From: Bugulina stolonifera
Taxonomy: Eukaryota; Bryozoa; Gymnolaemata; Cheilostomatida; Bugulidae
DNA length: 64,000 nt
Reading direction: 5' to 3'
Assembly (NCBI GenBank): GCA_935421135.1
Contig: OW285189.1
Coordinates: 62,001-126,000, forward strand
This document shows positions 51,901 to 63,758 of this stretch, in pieces. The notes below the pieces were generated by a model. That model saw nothing but the letters and a program-made list of their open reading frames with translations. It was not told where the DNA came from and searched no databases. A program made the translations under genes and the position numbers. Position 1 is the stretch's first letter. Every line of letters starts with the position of its first letter.

Positions 51901-54590
51901 ATCAATGTATTTTATGCATTCTATGCATAGAATACATAGAATACATTGAATACATAGAAGGCATTGTATGTAATCAATGTATTTTATGCATTCTATGCAT
52001 AGAATACATAGATTGCATTCTATGCAGAGAATACATTGGTCACATCGAATGCATTCTATGCACTCTATGCATTCCATGTTTTCTATGCGTTCTATGCATA
52101 GAATACCTAGATTGCATTCTATGCATTCTATGCATAGAATACATAAAATACATAGATTGCACTCTATGCACTCTATGCATTCCACGTAATCTTTGCATTC
52201 TATGTATTCTATGCATAGAATACATAGAATACATAGAATGCATTGTATGTAATCAATGTATTTTATGCATTCTATGCATAGAATACATAGATTGCATTCT
52301 ATGCATGGAATACATTAAATACATAGAATGCATTCTTTGCATTATATGCATTGAATGCATAGAATGCATAGGATGCATACGACACATTCCATGCATTCTA
52401 TGTATTCTATGCATAGAATGAATAGAATACAATCTATGTATTCTATGCATAAAATGCATGGAATACAGTCTATGTATTCTATGCATAGAATACATAGAAT
52501 ACATAGATTGCATTCTATGCATTCTATGCATAGAATACATAGAATACATTGAATACATAGAAGGCATTGTATGTAATCAATGTATTTTATGCATTCTATG
52601 CATAGAATACAAAGATTGCATTCTATGCATAGAATACAAAGATTGCATTCTATGCATGGAATACATTGATCACATAGAATGCATTCTATGCACTCTATGC
52701 ATTCCATGTAATATATGCGTTCTATGCATAGGGTACATAGATTGCATTCTATGCATTCCATGCATAGAATACATAGAACACATAGATTGCACTCTATGCA
52801 CTCTATGCATTCCATGTAATCTATGCATTCTATGTATCTTATGCATTCGATGCATAGAATCCATTTTATGCATAGAATGCATAGAATACATTTTATGCAT
52901 AGAATGCATAAAATACATTTCATGCATAGAATGCATAGAATACATTGATCACATAGAATGCATTCTATGCACTCCATGCATTCCATGTAACCTATACATT
53001 CTATGCATAGAATACATAGATTGCATTCTATGCATTCTATGCATAGAATACATCGAATACATAGAAGACATAGAAGACATAGAATGCATAGAATGCATAC
53101 CATGTAATCTATGCACTCTATGCATAGAATACATAGATTGCATTCTATGCACTCTATGCATTCCATGTAATCTATGCACTATGTGTATTCTATGCATTCG
53201 ATGCATAGAATACATTTATGCATAGAACGCATAGAATACATGTACATTTATCACATAGAATGCATTCTATACACTCTATGCATTCCATGTAATCTATGCA
53301 TTCTATGCATAGAATACATAGATTGCATTCTATGCATTCGATGCATAGAATACATAGAATACATTGAATAGATAGAAGGCATTGTATGTAATCAATGTAT
53401 TTTATGCATTCGATGCATAGAATACATAGATTGCATTCTATGCATTATATGCATAAAATAATTAGAAGACATAGAAGACATAGAATGCATTCTGTGCATA
53501 GAATACATATACTTCTATATCTTCCTTGTATTCTATGCATAGAATACATAGAATACATAGATTGCATTCTATGCACTTTTTGCATTCTATGCATTTCATG
53601 CAATCTATGCATTCTATGCATAGAATACATAGATTGCATTCTATGCATCCGATGCATAGAATACATGAAATACATAGAATGCATTGTATGTAATCAATGT
53701 ATTTTATGCATTCTATGCATAGAATACATAGAATACATTGAATACATAGAAGGCATTGTATGTAATCAATGTATTTTATGCATTCTATGCATAGAATACA
53801 AAGATTGCATTCTATGCATAGAATACAAAGATTGCATTCTATGCATAGAATACAAAGATTGCATTCTATGCATGGAATACATTGATCACATAGAATGCAT
53901 TCTATGCACTCTATGCATTCCATGTAATATATGCGTTCTATGCATAGGGTACATAGATTGCATTCTATGCATTCCATGCATAGAATACATAGAACACATA
54001 GATTGCACTCTATGCACTCTATGCATTCCATGTAATCTATGCATTCTATGTATCTTATGCATTCGATGCATAGAATCCATTTTATGCATAGAATGCATAG
54101 AATACATTTTATGCATAGAATGCATAAAATACATTTCATGCATAGAATGCATAGAATACATTGATCACATAGAATGCATTCTATGCACTCCATGCATTCC
54201 ATGTAACCTATACATTCTATGCATAGAATACATAGATTGCATTCTATGCATTCTATGCATAGAATACATCGAATACATAGAAGACATAGAAGACATAGAA
54301 TGCATAGAATGCATACCATGTAATCTATGCACTCTATGCATAGAATACATAGATTGCATTCTATGCACTCTATGCATTCCATGTAATCTATGCACTATGT
54401 GTATTCTATGCATTCGATGCATAGAATACATTTATGCATAGAACGCATAGAATACATGTACATTTATCACATAGAATGCATTCTATACACTCTATGCATT
54501 CCATGTAATCTATGCATTCTATGCATAGAATACATAGGTTGCATTCTATGCATTCGATGCATAGAATACATAGAATACATTGAATAGATA
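48900..54590 (+). repeat. Higher-order repeat, shortening periods 1,878/1,792/1,216 bp
   Basis: A marker block (CACTATGTGTATTC) begins near 49507, 51385, 53177 and 54393, giving successive spacings of 1,878, 1,792 and 1,216 bp. Each shortening corresponds to removal of internal blocks of 9-bp words. Confidence 0.8.
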
Positions 54591-54949
54591 GAAGGCATTG
54601 TATGTAATCAATGTATTTTATGCATTCGATGCATAGAATACATAGATTGCATTCTATGCATTATATGCATAAAATAATTAGAAGACATAGAAGACATAGA
54701 ATGCATTCTGTGCATAGAATACATATACTTCTATATCTTCCTTGTATTCTATGCATTCTATGCATAGAATACATAGAATACATAGATTGCATTCTATGCA
54801 CTCTTTGCATTCTATGCATTTCATGCAATCTATGCATTCTATGCATAGAATACATAGATTGCACTCTATGCATCCGATGCATAGAATACATAAAATACAT
54901 AGAATGCATTGTATGTAATCAATGTATTTTATGCATTCTATGCATAGAA

Positions 54950-57780
54950 TACATAGATTGCACTCTATGCATTCTATGCATTTCATGCAATCTATGCATT
55001 CTATGCATAGAATACATAGATTGCATTCTATGCATCCGATGCATAGAATACATAAAATACATAGAATGCATTGTATGTAATCAATGTATTTTATGCATTC
55101 TATGCATAGAATACAAAGATTGCATTCTATGCATAGAATACATTGATCACATAGAATGCATTCTTTGCATTATATGCATTGAATGCATAGAATGCATAGG
55201 ATGCATACGACGCATTCCATGCATTCTATGGATTCTATGCATAAAATGCATAGAATACATTGATCACATAGAATGCATTCTATGCACTCTATGCATTCCA
55301 TGTAATATATGCGTTCTATGCATAGGATACATAGATTGCATTCTATGCATTCCATGCATAGAATACATAGAATACATAGATTGCACTCTATGCACTCTAT
55401 GCATTCCATGTAATCTATGCATTCTATGTATTCTATGCATTCGATGCATAGAATACATTTTATGCATAGAATGCAAAGGATACATTTTATGCATTGAATG
55501 CATAGAATACATTGATCGCATAGAATGCATTCCATGCACTCTATGCATTCCATGTAACCTATGTATTCTATGCATAGAATACATAGATTGCATTCTATGC
55601 ATGGAATACATTGAATACATAGAAGACATAGAATGCATAGAATGTATTCCATGTAATCGATGCACTCTGTGCATAGAATACATAGATTGCATTCTATGCA
55701 TTCGATGCATAGAATACATAAAATACATTGAATACATAGAAGGCATTGTATGTAATCAATGTATTTTATGCATTCTATGCATAGAATACATAGATTGCAT
55801 TCTATGCAGAGAATACATTGGTCACATCGAATGCATTCTATGCACTCTATGCATTCCATGTTTTCTATGCGTTCTATGCATAGAATACCTAGATTGCATT
55901 CTATGCATAGAATACATATAATTCTATGTCTTCTATGTATTCTATGCGTTCCATGCATAGAATACATAAAATACATAGATTGCACTCTATGCACTCTATG
56001 CATTCCACGTAATCTTTGCATGTAATCTATGCATTCTATGTATTCTATGCATAGAATACATAGAATACATAGAATACATTGAATACATAGAAGGCATTGT
56101 ATGTAATCAATGTATTTTATGCATTCTATGCATAGAATACAAAGATTGCATTCTATGCATGGAATACATTGATCCCATAGAACGCATTCTATGCACTCTA
56201 TGCAATCCATGTAATATATGCGTTCTATGCATAGGATACATAGATTGCATTCTATGCATTCCATGCATAGAATACTTAGAATATATAGATTGCATTCTAT
56301 GCATTCTATGCATAGAATACATATAATTCTATGTCTTCTATGTATTCTATGCATTCTATGCATAGAATACATAGATTGCACTCTATGCATTCTATGCATT
56401 TCATGCAATCTATGCATTCTATGCATAGAATACATAGATTGCATTCTATGCATCCGATGCATAGAATACATAAAATACATAGAATGCATTGTATGTAATC
56501 AATGTATTTTATGCATTCTATGCATAGAATACAAAGATTGCATTCTATGCATAGAATACATTGATCACATAGAATGCATTCTTTGCATTATATGCATTGA
56601 ATGCATAGAATGCATAGGATGCATACGACGCATTCCATGCATTCTATGGATTCTATGCATAAAATGCATAGAATACATTGATCACATAGAATGCATTCTA
56701 TGCACTCTATGCATTCCATGTAATATATGCGTTCTATGCATAGGATACATAGATTGCATTCTATGCATTCCATGCATAGAATACATAGAATACATAGATT
56801 GCACTCTATGCACTCTATGCATTCCATGTAATCTATGCATTCTATGTATTCTATGCATTCGATGCATAGAATACATTTTATGCATAGAATGCAAAGGATA
56901 CATTTTATGCATTGAATGCATAGAATACATTGATCGCATAGAATGCATTCCATGCACTCTATGCATTCCATGTAACCTATGTATTCTATGCATAGAATAC
57001 ATAGATTGCATTCTATGCATGGAATACATTGAATACATAGAAGACATAGAATGCATAGAATGTATTCCATGTAATCGATGCACTCTGTGCATAGAATACA
57101 TAGATTGCATTCTATGCATTCGATGCATAGAATACATAAAATACATTGAATACATAGAAGGCATTGTATGTAATCAATGTATTTTATGCATTCTATGCAT
57201 AGAATACATAGATTGCATTCTATGCAGAGAATACATTGGTCACATCGAATGCATTCTATGCACTCTATGCATTCCATGTTTTCTATGCGTTCTATGCATA
57301 GAATACCTAGATTGCATTCTATGCATAGAATACATATAATTCTATGTCTTCTATGTATTCTATGCGTTCCATGCATAGAATACATAAAATACATAGATTG
57401 CACTCTATGCACTCTATGCATTCCACGTAATCTTTGCATGTAATCTATGCATTCTATGTATTCTATGCATAGAATACATAGAATACATAGAATACATTGA
57501 ATACATAGAAGGCATTGTATGTAATCAATGTATTTTATGCATTCTATGCATAGAATACAAAGATTGCATTCTATGCATGGAATACATTGATCCCATAGAA
57601 CGCATTCTATGCACTCTATGCAATCCATGTAATATATGCGTTCTATGCATAGGATACATAGATTGCATTCTATGCATTCCATGCATAGAATACTTAGAAT
57701 ATATAGATTGCATTCTATGCATTCTATGCATAGAATACATATAATTCTATGTCTTCTATGTATTCTATGCATTCTATGTA
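54950..57780 (+). repeat. Higher-order repeat, period 1,418 bp
   Basis: Blocks at 55170-56365 recur at 56588-57783 with constant offset 1,418. The same material also occurs at 45116-46310, about 10,055 bp upstream, so one block was copied distantly and then tandemly. Confidence 0.8.
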
Positions 57781-59531
57781 TTCAATGCATTCGATGCATA
57801 GAATGCATTTTATGCATAGAATGCATAGAATACCTTGATCACATAGAATGCATTTTATGCACCCTATGCATTTCATGCAATCCATGCATTCTATGCATAG
57901 AGTACATAGATTGCGTTCTATGCATTCTATGCATAGAATATATTGAATACTAGAAGACATAGAAGACATAGAATGCATAGAATGCATTCCATCTAATCTA
58001 TGCACTCAGTGAATAGAATACATATAATTCTATATCTTCCATGTATTCTATGCATAGAATACATAAATCGCATTGTATGCACTCTATGCATCCCATGTAA
58101 TCTATGCATTCTGTGCTTAGAATACATATAATTCTATATCTTCCATGTATTCTATGCATTCTATGTATTCTATTCATTCGATGCATAGAGTACATTTTAT
58201 GCATATAATGCATAGAATACATTGATCACATAGAATGCATTCTATGCATTCTATGCATTCTGTGCATTTCATGCAATCTATGCACTCTATGCATAGAATA
58301 CATAGATTGCATTCTATGCATCCGATGCATAGAATACATAGAATACATAGATCGCATTGTATGTAATCAATGTATTTTATGCATTCAATGCATAGAATAC
58401 ATTGATTGCATTCTATGCAAGCAGTACATTGAATACATAGAATGCATTCTTTGCATTATATGCATTGAATGCATAGAATGCATAGGATGCATACGGCGCA
58501 TTCCATGCATTCTATGTATTCTATGCATAGAATGCATAGAATACATTCTATGCTCTCTATGCATTCCATGTAATCTATGCGTTCTACGCATAGAATACAT
58601 AGATTGCATTCGATGCATAGAATACATAGAATACATTGAATAGATAGAAGGCATTGTATGTAATCAATGTATTTTATGCACTCTACACATAGAATACAAA
58701 GATTGCATTCCATGCATGGAATACATTGATCACATAGAATGCATTCTATGCACTCTATGCAATCTATGTAATATATGCGTTCTATGCATAGGATACATAG
58801 ATTGCATTCTATGCATAGAATACATTGATCACATAGAATGCATTCTATGCACTCTATGCATTCCATGTAATATATGCGTTCTATGCATAGGATACATAGA
58901 TTTCATTCTATGCATTCCATGCATAGAATACATAGAATACATAGATTGCACTCTATGCACTCTTTGCATTCCATGTAATCTATACATTCCATGTAATCTA
59001 TGCATTCTATGTATTCTATGCATTCGATGCATAGAATACATTTTATGCATAGAATGCATAGATTACACTGATCACATAGAATGCATTCTACGCACTCTAT
59101 GCGTTCCATGTAATCTATGCATTCTATGCATAGAATACATAGATTGCATTCTATGCATTCGATGCATAGAATACATAGAATACATTGATTACATAGAAGG
59201 CATTGTATGTAATCAATGTATTTTATGCATTCTATGCATAGAATACATAGATTGCATTCTATGCAGAGAATACATTGATCACATAATATGCATTCTATGC
59301 ACTCTATGCATTCCATGTAACCTATGCATTCTATGCATAGAATACATTGATCACATAGAATGCATTCTATGCACTCTATACATTCCATGTAATCTATGCG
59401 TTATGTGCATCGAATACATATAATTCTATATCTTCCATGAATTCTATGCATTCTATTCATAGAATACATAGAATACATAGATTGCATTGTATGCACTTTA
59501 TGCATTCCATGTATTCTATGCATTCTATGTA

Positions 59532-59958
59532 TTTGTTTTGTTTTGTTTTGTTTCTGTCGAGCCACTTGGCCATCCTATTTAACGGACCTCAGAAGTTCGA
59601 AACTTGTATGAGCGACAGGAGCTGGGCTCTGAGTAGAAGAGCTCACCTTCCACAACAGGAGTGCATGGTCAGTGACCACTACATCAACCTGCCACCCTAA
59701 TGTGGTCACATACCCCGCCAGAATCTGGCTTCTCTTTGCGAATCAGGGCAGAGGTGGATCTTTAACGTGCGTGTTTTTGATGTAAACACTACACGGGACC
59801 TCCTGTATTATTTATACGCCCTGATCCGAACAGGCGCAGCTAGGGTGAAAGACTTGCTGAAGGCCTTTGCCAGAAATGACACAGCTGGGGGCTTGAACTC
59901 ACAACCTCACGGTTTGTGTGCATGTATGCCACCAACTGTGCCACCCTGACACCCTAGT
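59532..59958 (-). mobile_element. tRNA-derived SINE (about 427 bp) inserted in the satellite
   Basis: On the minus strand the head contains a perfect A-box-like TGGCACAGTTGG (59932-59943 on +) and a B-box-like GAGTTCAAGCCCC (about 59888-59900), spaced as in tRNA genes. The other end is an (AAAAC)n tail, seen as TTTTG repeats at 59532-59552. Such RNA polymerase III-driven elements spread by reverse transcription using LINE proteins. Comparison with intact satellite (for example 5701-5730) suggests that no target duplication formed and about five target bases are missing. SINE family not identified; a tRNA gene is excluded by the lack of a cloverleaf 3' half. Confidence 0.75.
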
Positions 59959-62810
59959 CATTCGGTGCATAGGGTACATTTTATGCATAGAATGCATAGA
60001 ATACATCGATCACATAGAATGCATTCTATGCATTCTATGCATTTCACGCAATCTATGCATTCTATGCATAGAATACGTAGATTGCAGTCTATGCATCCGA
60101 TGCATAGAATACATAGAATGCATTGTATGTAATCAATGTATTATATGCATTCTATGCATAGAATACATAGATTGCATTCTATGCATGGAATACATTGAAT
60201 ACATAGAATGCATTCTTTGCATCATATTCATTGAATGGATAGAATGCATAGGATGCATACGGCGCATTCCATGCATTCTATGTATTCTATGCATTCGGTG
60301 CATAGAATACATTTCATGCATAGAATGCATAGAATACACTGATCACATAGAATGCATTCTACGCACTCTATGCATTCCATGTAATCTATGCATTCTATGC
60401 ATAGAATACATAGATTGCAATCTATGCATTCTATGCATGAAATACACAGAAGACATAGAAGACATAGAATGCATAGAATGCGTTCCATGTAATCTATGCA
60501 CTCCATGCATAGAATACATAGATTGCATTCTATGCATCCGATGCATAGAATACATAGAATACATAGGATGCATTGTATGTAATCAATGTATTTTATGCAT
60601 TCTATGCATAGAATACATAGATTGCATTCTATGCATGGAATACATTAAATACATAGAATGCATTCTTTGCATTATATGCATTGAATGCATAGAATGCATA
60701 GGATGCATAGAATACAATCTATGTATTCTATGCATAAAATGCATGGAATACAGTCTATGTATTCTATGCATAGAATACATAGAATACATAGATTGCATTC
60801 TATGCATTCTATGCATAGAATATATAGAATACATTGAATACATAGAAGGCATTGTATGTAATCAATGTATTTTATGCATTCTATGCATAGAATATAAAGA
60901 TTGCATTCTATGCATAGAATACAAAGATTGCATTCTATGCATGGAATACATTGATCACATAGAATGCATTCTATGCACTCTATGCATTCCATGTAATATA
61001 TGCGTTCTATGCATAGAACACATAGATTGCACTCTATGCACTCTATGCATTCCATGTAATCTATGCATTCTATGCATAGAACACATAGATTGCACTCTAT
61101 GCACTCTATGCATTCCATGTAATCTATGCATTCTATGTATTTTATGCATTCAATGCATAGAATCCTTTTTATGCATAGAATGCATAGAATACATTTTATG
61201 CATAGAATGCATAAAATACATTTCATGCATAGAATGCGTAGAATACATTGATCACATAGAATGCATTCTATGCACTCCATGCATTCCATGTAACCTATAC
61301 ATTCTATGCATAGAATACATAGATTGCATTCTATGCATTCTATGCATAGAATACATCGAATACATAGAAGATATAGAAGACATAGAATGCATAGAATGCA
61401 TTCCATGTAATCTATGCACTCTATGCATAGAATACGTAGATTGCATTCTATGCACTCTATGCATTCCATGTAATCTATGCACTATGTGTATTCTATGCAT
61501 TCGATGCATAGAATACATTTTATGCATAGAACGCATAGAATACATGTACATTTATCACATAGAATGCATTCTATACACTCTATGCATTCCATGTAATCTA
61601 TGCATTCTATGCATAGAATACATAGATTGCATTCTATGCATTCGATGCATCGAATGCATAGAATACATTGAATAGATAGAAGGCATTGTATGTAATCAAT
61701 GTATTTTATGCATTCGATGCATAGAATACATAGATTGCATTCTATGCATTATATGCATAAAATAATTAGAAGACATAGAAGACATAGAATGCATTCTGTG
61801 CATAGAATACATATAATTCTATATCTTCCTTGTATTCTATGCATTCTATGCATAGAATACATAGAATACATAGATTGCATTCTATGCACTCTATGCATTA
61901 TATGCATTTCATGCAATCTATGCATTCTATGCATAGAATACATAGATTGCATTCTATGCATCCGATGCATAGAATACATAAAATACATAGAATGCATTGT
62001 ATGTAATCAATGTATTTTATGCATTCTATGCATAGATTGCATTCTATGCATCCGATGCATAGAATACATAAAATACATAGAATGCATTGTATGTAATCAA
62101 TGTATTTTATGCATTCTATGCATAGAATACAAAGATTGCATTCTATGCATAGAATACATTGATCACATAGAATGCATTCTTTGCATTATATGCATTGAAT
62201 GCATAGAATGCATAGGATGCATACGACGCATTCCATGCATTCTGTGGATTCTATGCATAGAATACATTGATCACATAGAATGCATTCTATGCACTCTATG
62301 CATTCAATGTAATATATGCGTTCTATGCATAGGATACATAGATTGCATTCTATGCATTCCATGCATAGAATACATAGAATACATAGATTGCACTCTATGC
62401 ACTCTATGCATTCCATGTAATCTATGCATTCTATGTATTCTATGCATTCGATGCATAGAATACATTTTATGCATAGAATGCAAAGGATACATTTTATGCA
62501 TAGAATGCATAGAATACATTGATCGCATAGAATGCATTCCATGCACTCTATGCATTCCATGTAACCTATGCATTCTATGCATAGAATACATAGATTGCAT
62601 TCTATGCATTCTATGCATTCTATGCATAGAATACATTGAATACATAGTAGACATAGAAGACATAGAATGCATAGAATGTATTCCATATAATCTATGCACT
62701 CTATGCATAGAATACATAGATTGGATTCTATGCATTCTATGCATAGAATACATAGAATACATAGAATGCATTGTATGTAATCAATGTATTTTATGTATTC
62801 TATGCATAGA
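59959..62810. repeat. Satellite array, right arm
   Basis: Continues the 9-bp words after the SINE (ATTCGGTGCATAG...). It shares blocks with 43200-44650 and 54400-55700. It ends abruptly in ...TCTATGCATAGA at 62810. A 585-codon frame crosses its start but is a product of the period. Confidence 0.95.
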
Positions 62811-62835
62811 AGTAGTATTATTACCTTCGATCTAA

Positions 62836-62920
62836 ACCCCCGTGTACCATGTGTACCAATTTACCGAAATATATGAAATGCATTAGTTTCGAAATGGACC
62901 CCCGTATACCATTTCTACCA
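62836..62920 (+). promoter_or_regulatory. Paired 23-bp direct repeats upstream of the ATPase gene
   Basis: 62836-62858 and 62898-62920 both read ACCCCCGT(G/A)TACCAT... and agree at 20 of 23 positions, 62 bp apart. They lie inside the presumed terminal region, so they may be part of a terminal inverted repeat, protein-binding sites for replication or integration, or upstream promoter elements. Confidence 0.45.
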
Positions 62921-63011
62921 CTTTTAATACGATACATCTTAGAAAATTGATAAACCATTGACGAGGAGATTTTCTAATATGCATTTCAATGTATTAATGT
63001 AATAAGTTGCC

Positions 63012-63018
63012 TATATAG
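63012..63018 (+). promoter_or_regulatory. TATA box of the ATPase gene
   Basis: TATATAG lies 47 bp before the ATG at 63065. A start site 25-30 bp downstream would leave a 5' leader of about 20 bases, fitting a compact viral-type promoter. Confidence 0.5.
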
Positions 63019-63064
63019 AGCGCAAAAATATCCAAAAAACATCATTTCAATCAGAACCACAGCC

Positions 63065-63739
63065 ATGACTCTCCCACTGAAGCATCCTTTCTCCGTAATA
63101 GTAGCTGGACCGTCTCAAGCTGGTAAATCTCAGTGGGTCGCGAAGCTCATCAGACACGCTCAAACCATGATATCTCCTCCTCCTAAAGAAATACACATCT
63201 GTTATTCGGAATGGCAATCTTTGTACGACACCCTGCCTCAAGTTCGCTTTCATAAAGGACTAGTTGATGTTGACAGTTTTGATACGCAAACTACCAAGCT
63301 GTTAATACTCGATGATCTTATGGAACTGTTAGCTAGCAAAGAGGGTGAAGCTATATCTCAAATATTTACTAAGCACTGTCACCACAGAAACCTAAGCGTT
63401 GTGTTGATTACACAAAATGTATTTCAAAAAGGAGCTCACATGAGAAATTGTCAGCTCAATAGTCACTACCAAGTGCTATTCAAGAACCCGAGAGACAAAA
63501 CTCAAATTAATTGTTTAGCTAGACAAATGTATCCTAGTAAAGGACAATCTAAGTTTATGATAGATGCGTTTACAGACGCTACTTCTAACAGTTTTGGATA
63601 TTTATTTGTTGATCTAAAACAGGACACAAATGATATAGTACGTTTAAGAACTGGCATATTCCCGGGTGAAAGAACATATTATGTATACGTTACCAGAGAT
63701 AAACTCAATCATTTGTCATCTCTCCCTCATACTGATTAG
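63065..63739 (+). CDS. FtsK/HerA-type genome-packaging ATPase (A32-like), Polinton/adintovirus
   Basis: 224 residues, complete. The ATG lies in a good context (CACAGCCATGA) and is the first after the TATA box. Walker A is G15-P-S-Q-A-G-K21-S22. Walker B is the hydrophobic run before D83-D84 (LLILDDL). The sensor-like ITQN lies at residues 115-118 and a conserved FKNPRDKTQ stretch at 139-147, with an arginine that may act in trans. This is the layout of the A32-like packaging ATPases of the Polinton/adintovirus group, which pump DNA into the capsid using ATP. Length is typical for the group. No stop, frameshift or missing catalytic residue is visible, so the gene looks intact. It is followed after 19 bp by the next gene on the same strand, as in a co-expressed virion module. 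Confidence 0.88.
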   Translation: MTLPLKHPFSVIVAGPSQAGKSQWVAKLIRHAQTMISPPPKEIHICYSEWQSLYDTLPQVRFHKGLVDVDSFDTQTTKLLILDDLMELLASKEGEAISQIFTKHCHHRNLSVVLITQNVFQKGAHMRNCQLNSHYQVLFKNPRDKTQINCLARQMYPSKGQSKFMIDAFTDATSNSFGYLFVDLKQDTNDIVRLRTGIFPGERTYYVYVTRDKLNHLSSLPHTD

Positions 63740-63758
63740 TCGTACACATGTTTAAGTC

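Larger units (their letters stand above)
24539..59531. repeat. Satellite array, main arm (about 35 kb)
   Basis: Same 9-bp words as the left arm, with clear higher-order organisation; several periods are listed separately. Marker blocks such as the one containing ATTGCGTAGAACACATAG recur at 24829, 26475, 26918, 29692, 33492, 37022, 40885, 42724 and 47978. Apart from the SINE after 59531 and the 18.2-kb insertion before it, this arm contains no non-satellite DNA. No gene is supported. Confidence 0.97.

Noticed and set aside
59880..59958. A tRNA gene
   Set aside because: A- and B-box sequences are present but the acceptor-stem partner is missing and an (AAAAC)n tail lies 400 bp on, so this is a SINE head.
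1..62810. Dozens of long open frames across the satellite
   Set aside because: They are repetitive three-residue patterns that follow directly from a 9-bp period and occur in several frames and both strands at once. No splice sites, start context or non-repetitive domain is present.
63047..63253. Minus-strand frame opposite the ATPase
   Set aside because: It is a shadow of the well supported ATPase gene on the + strand.
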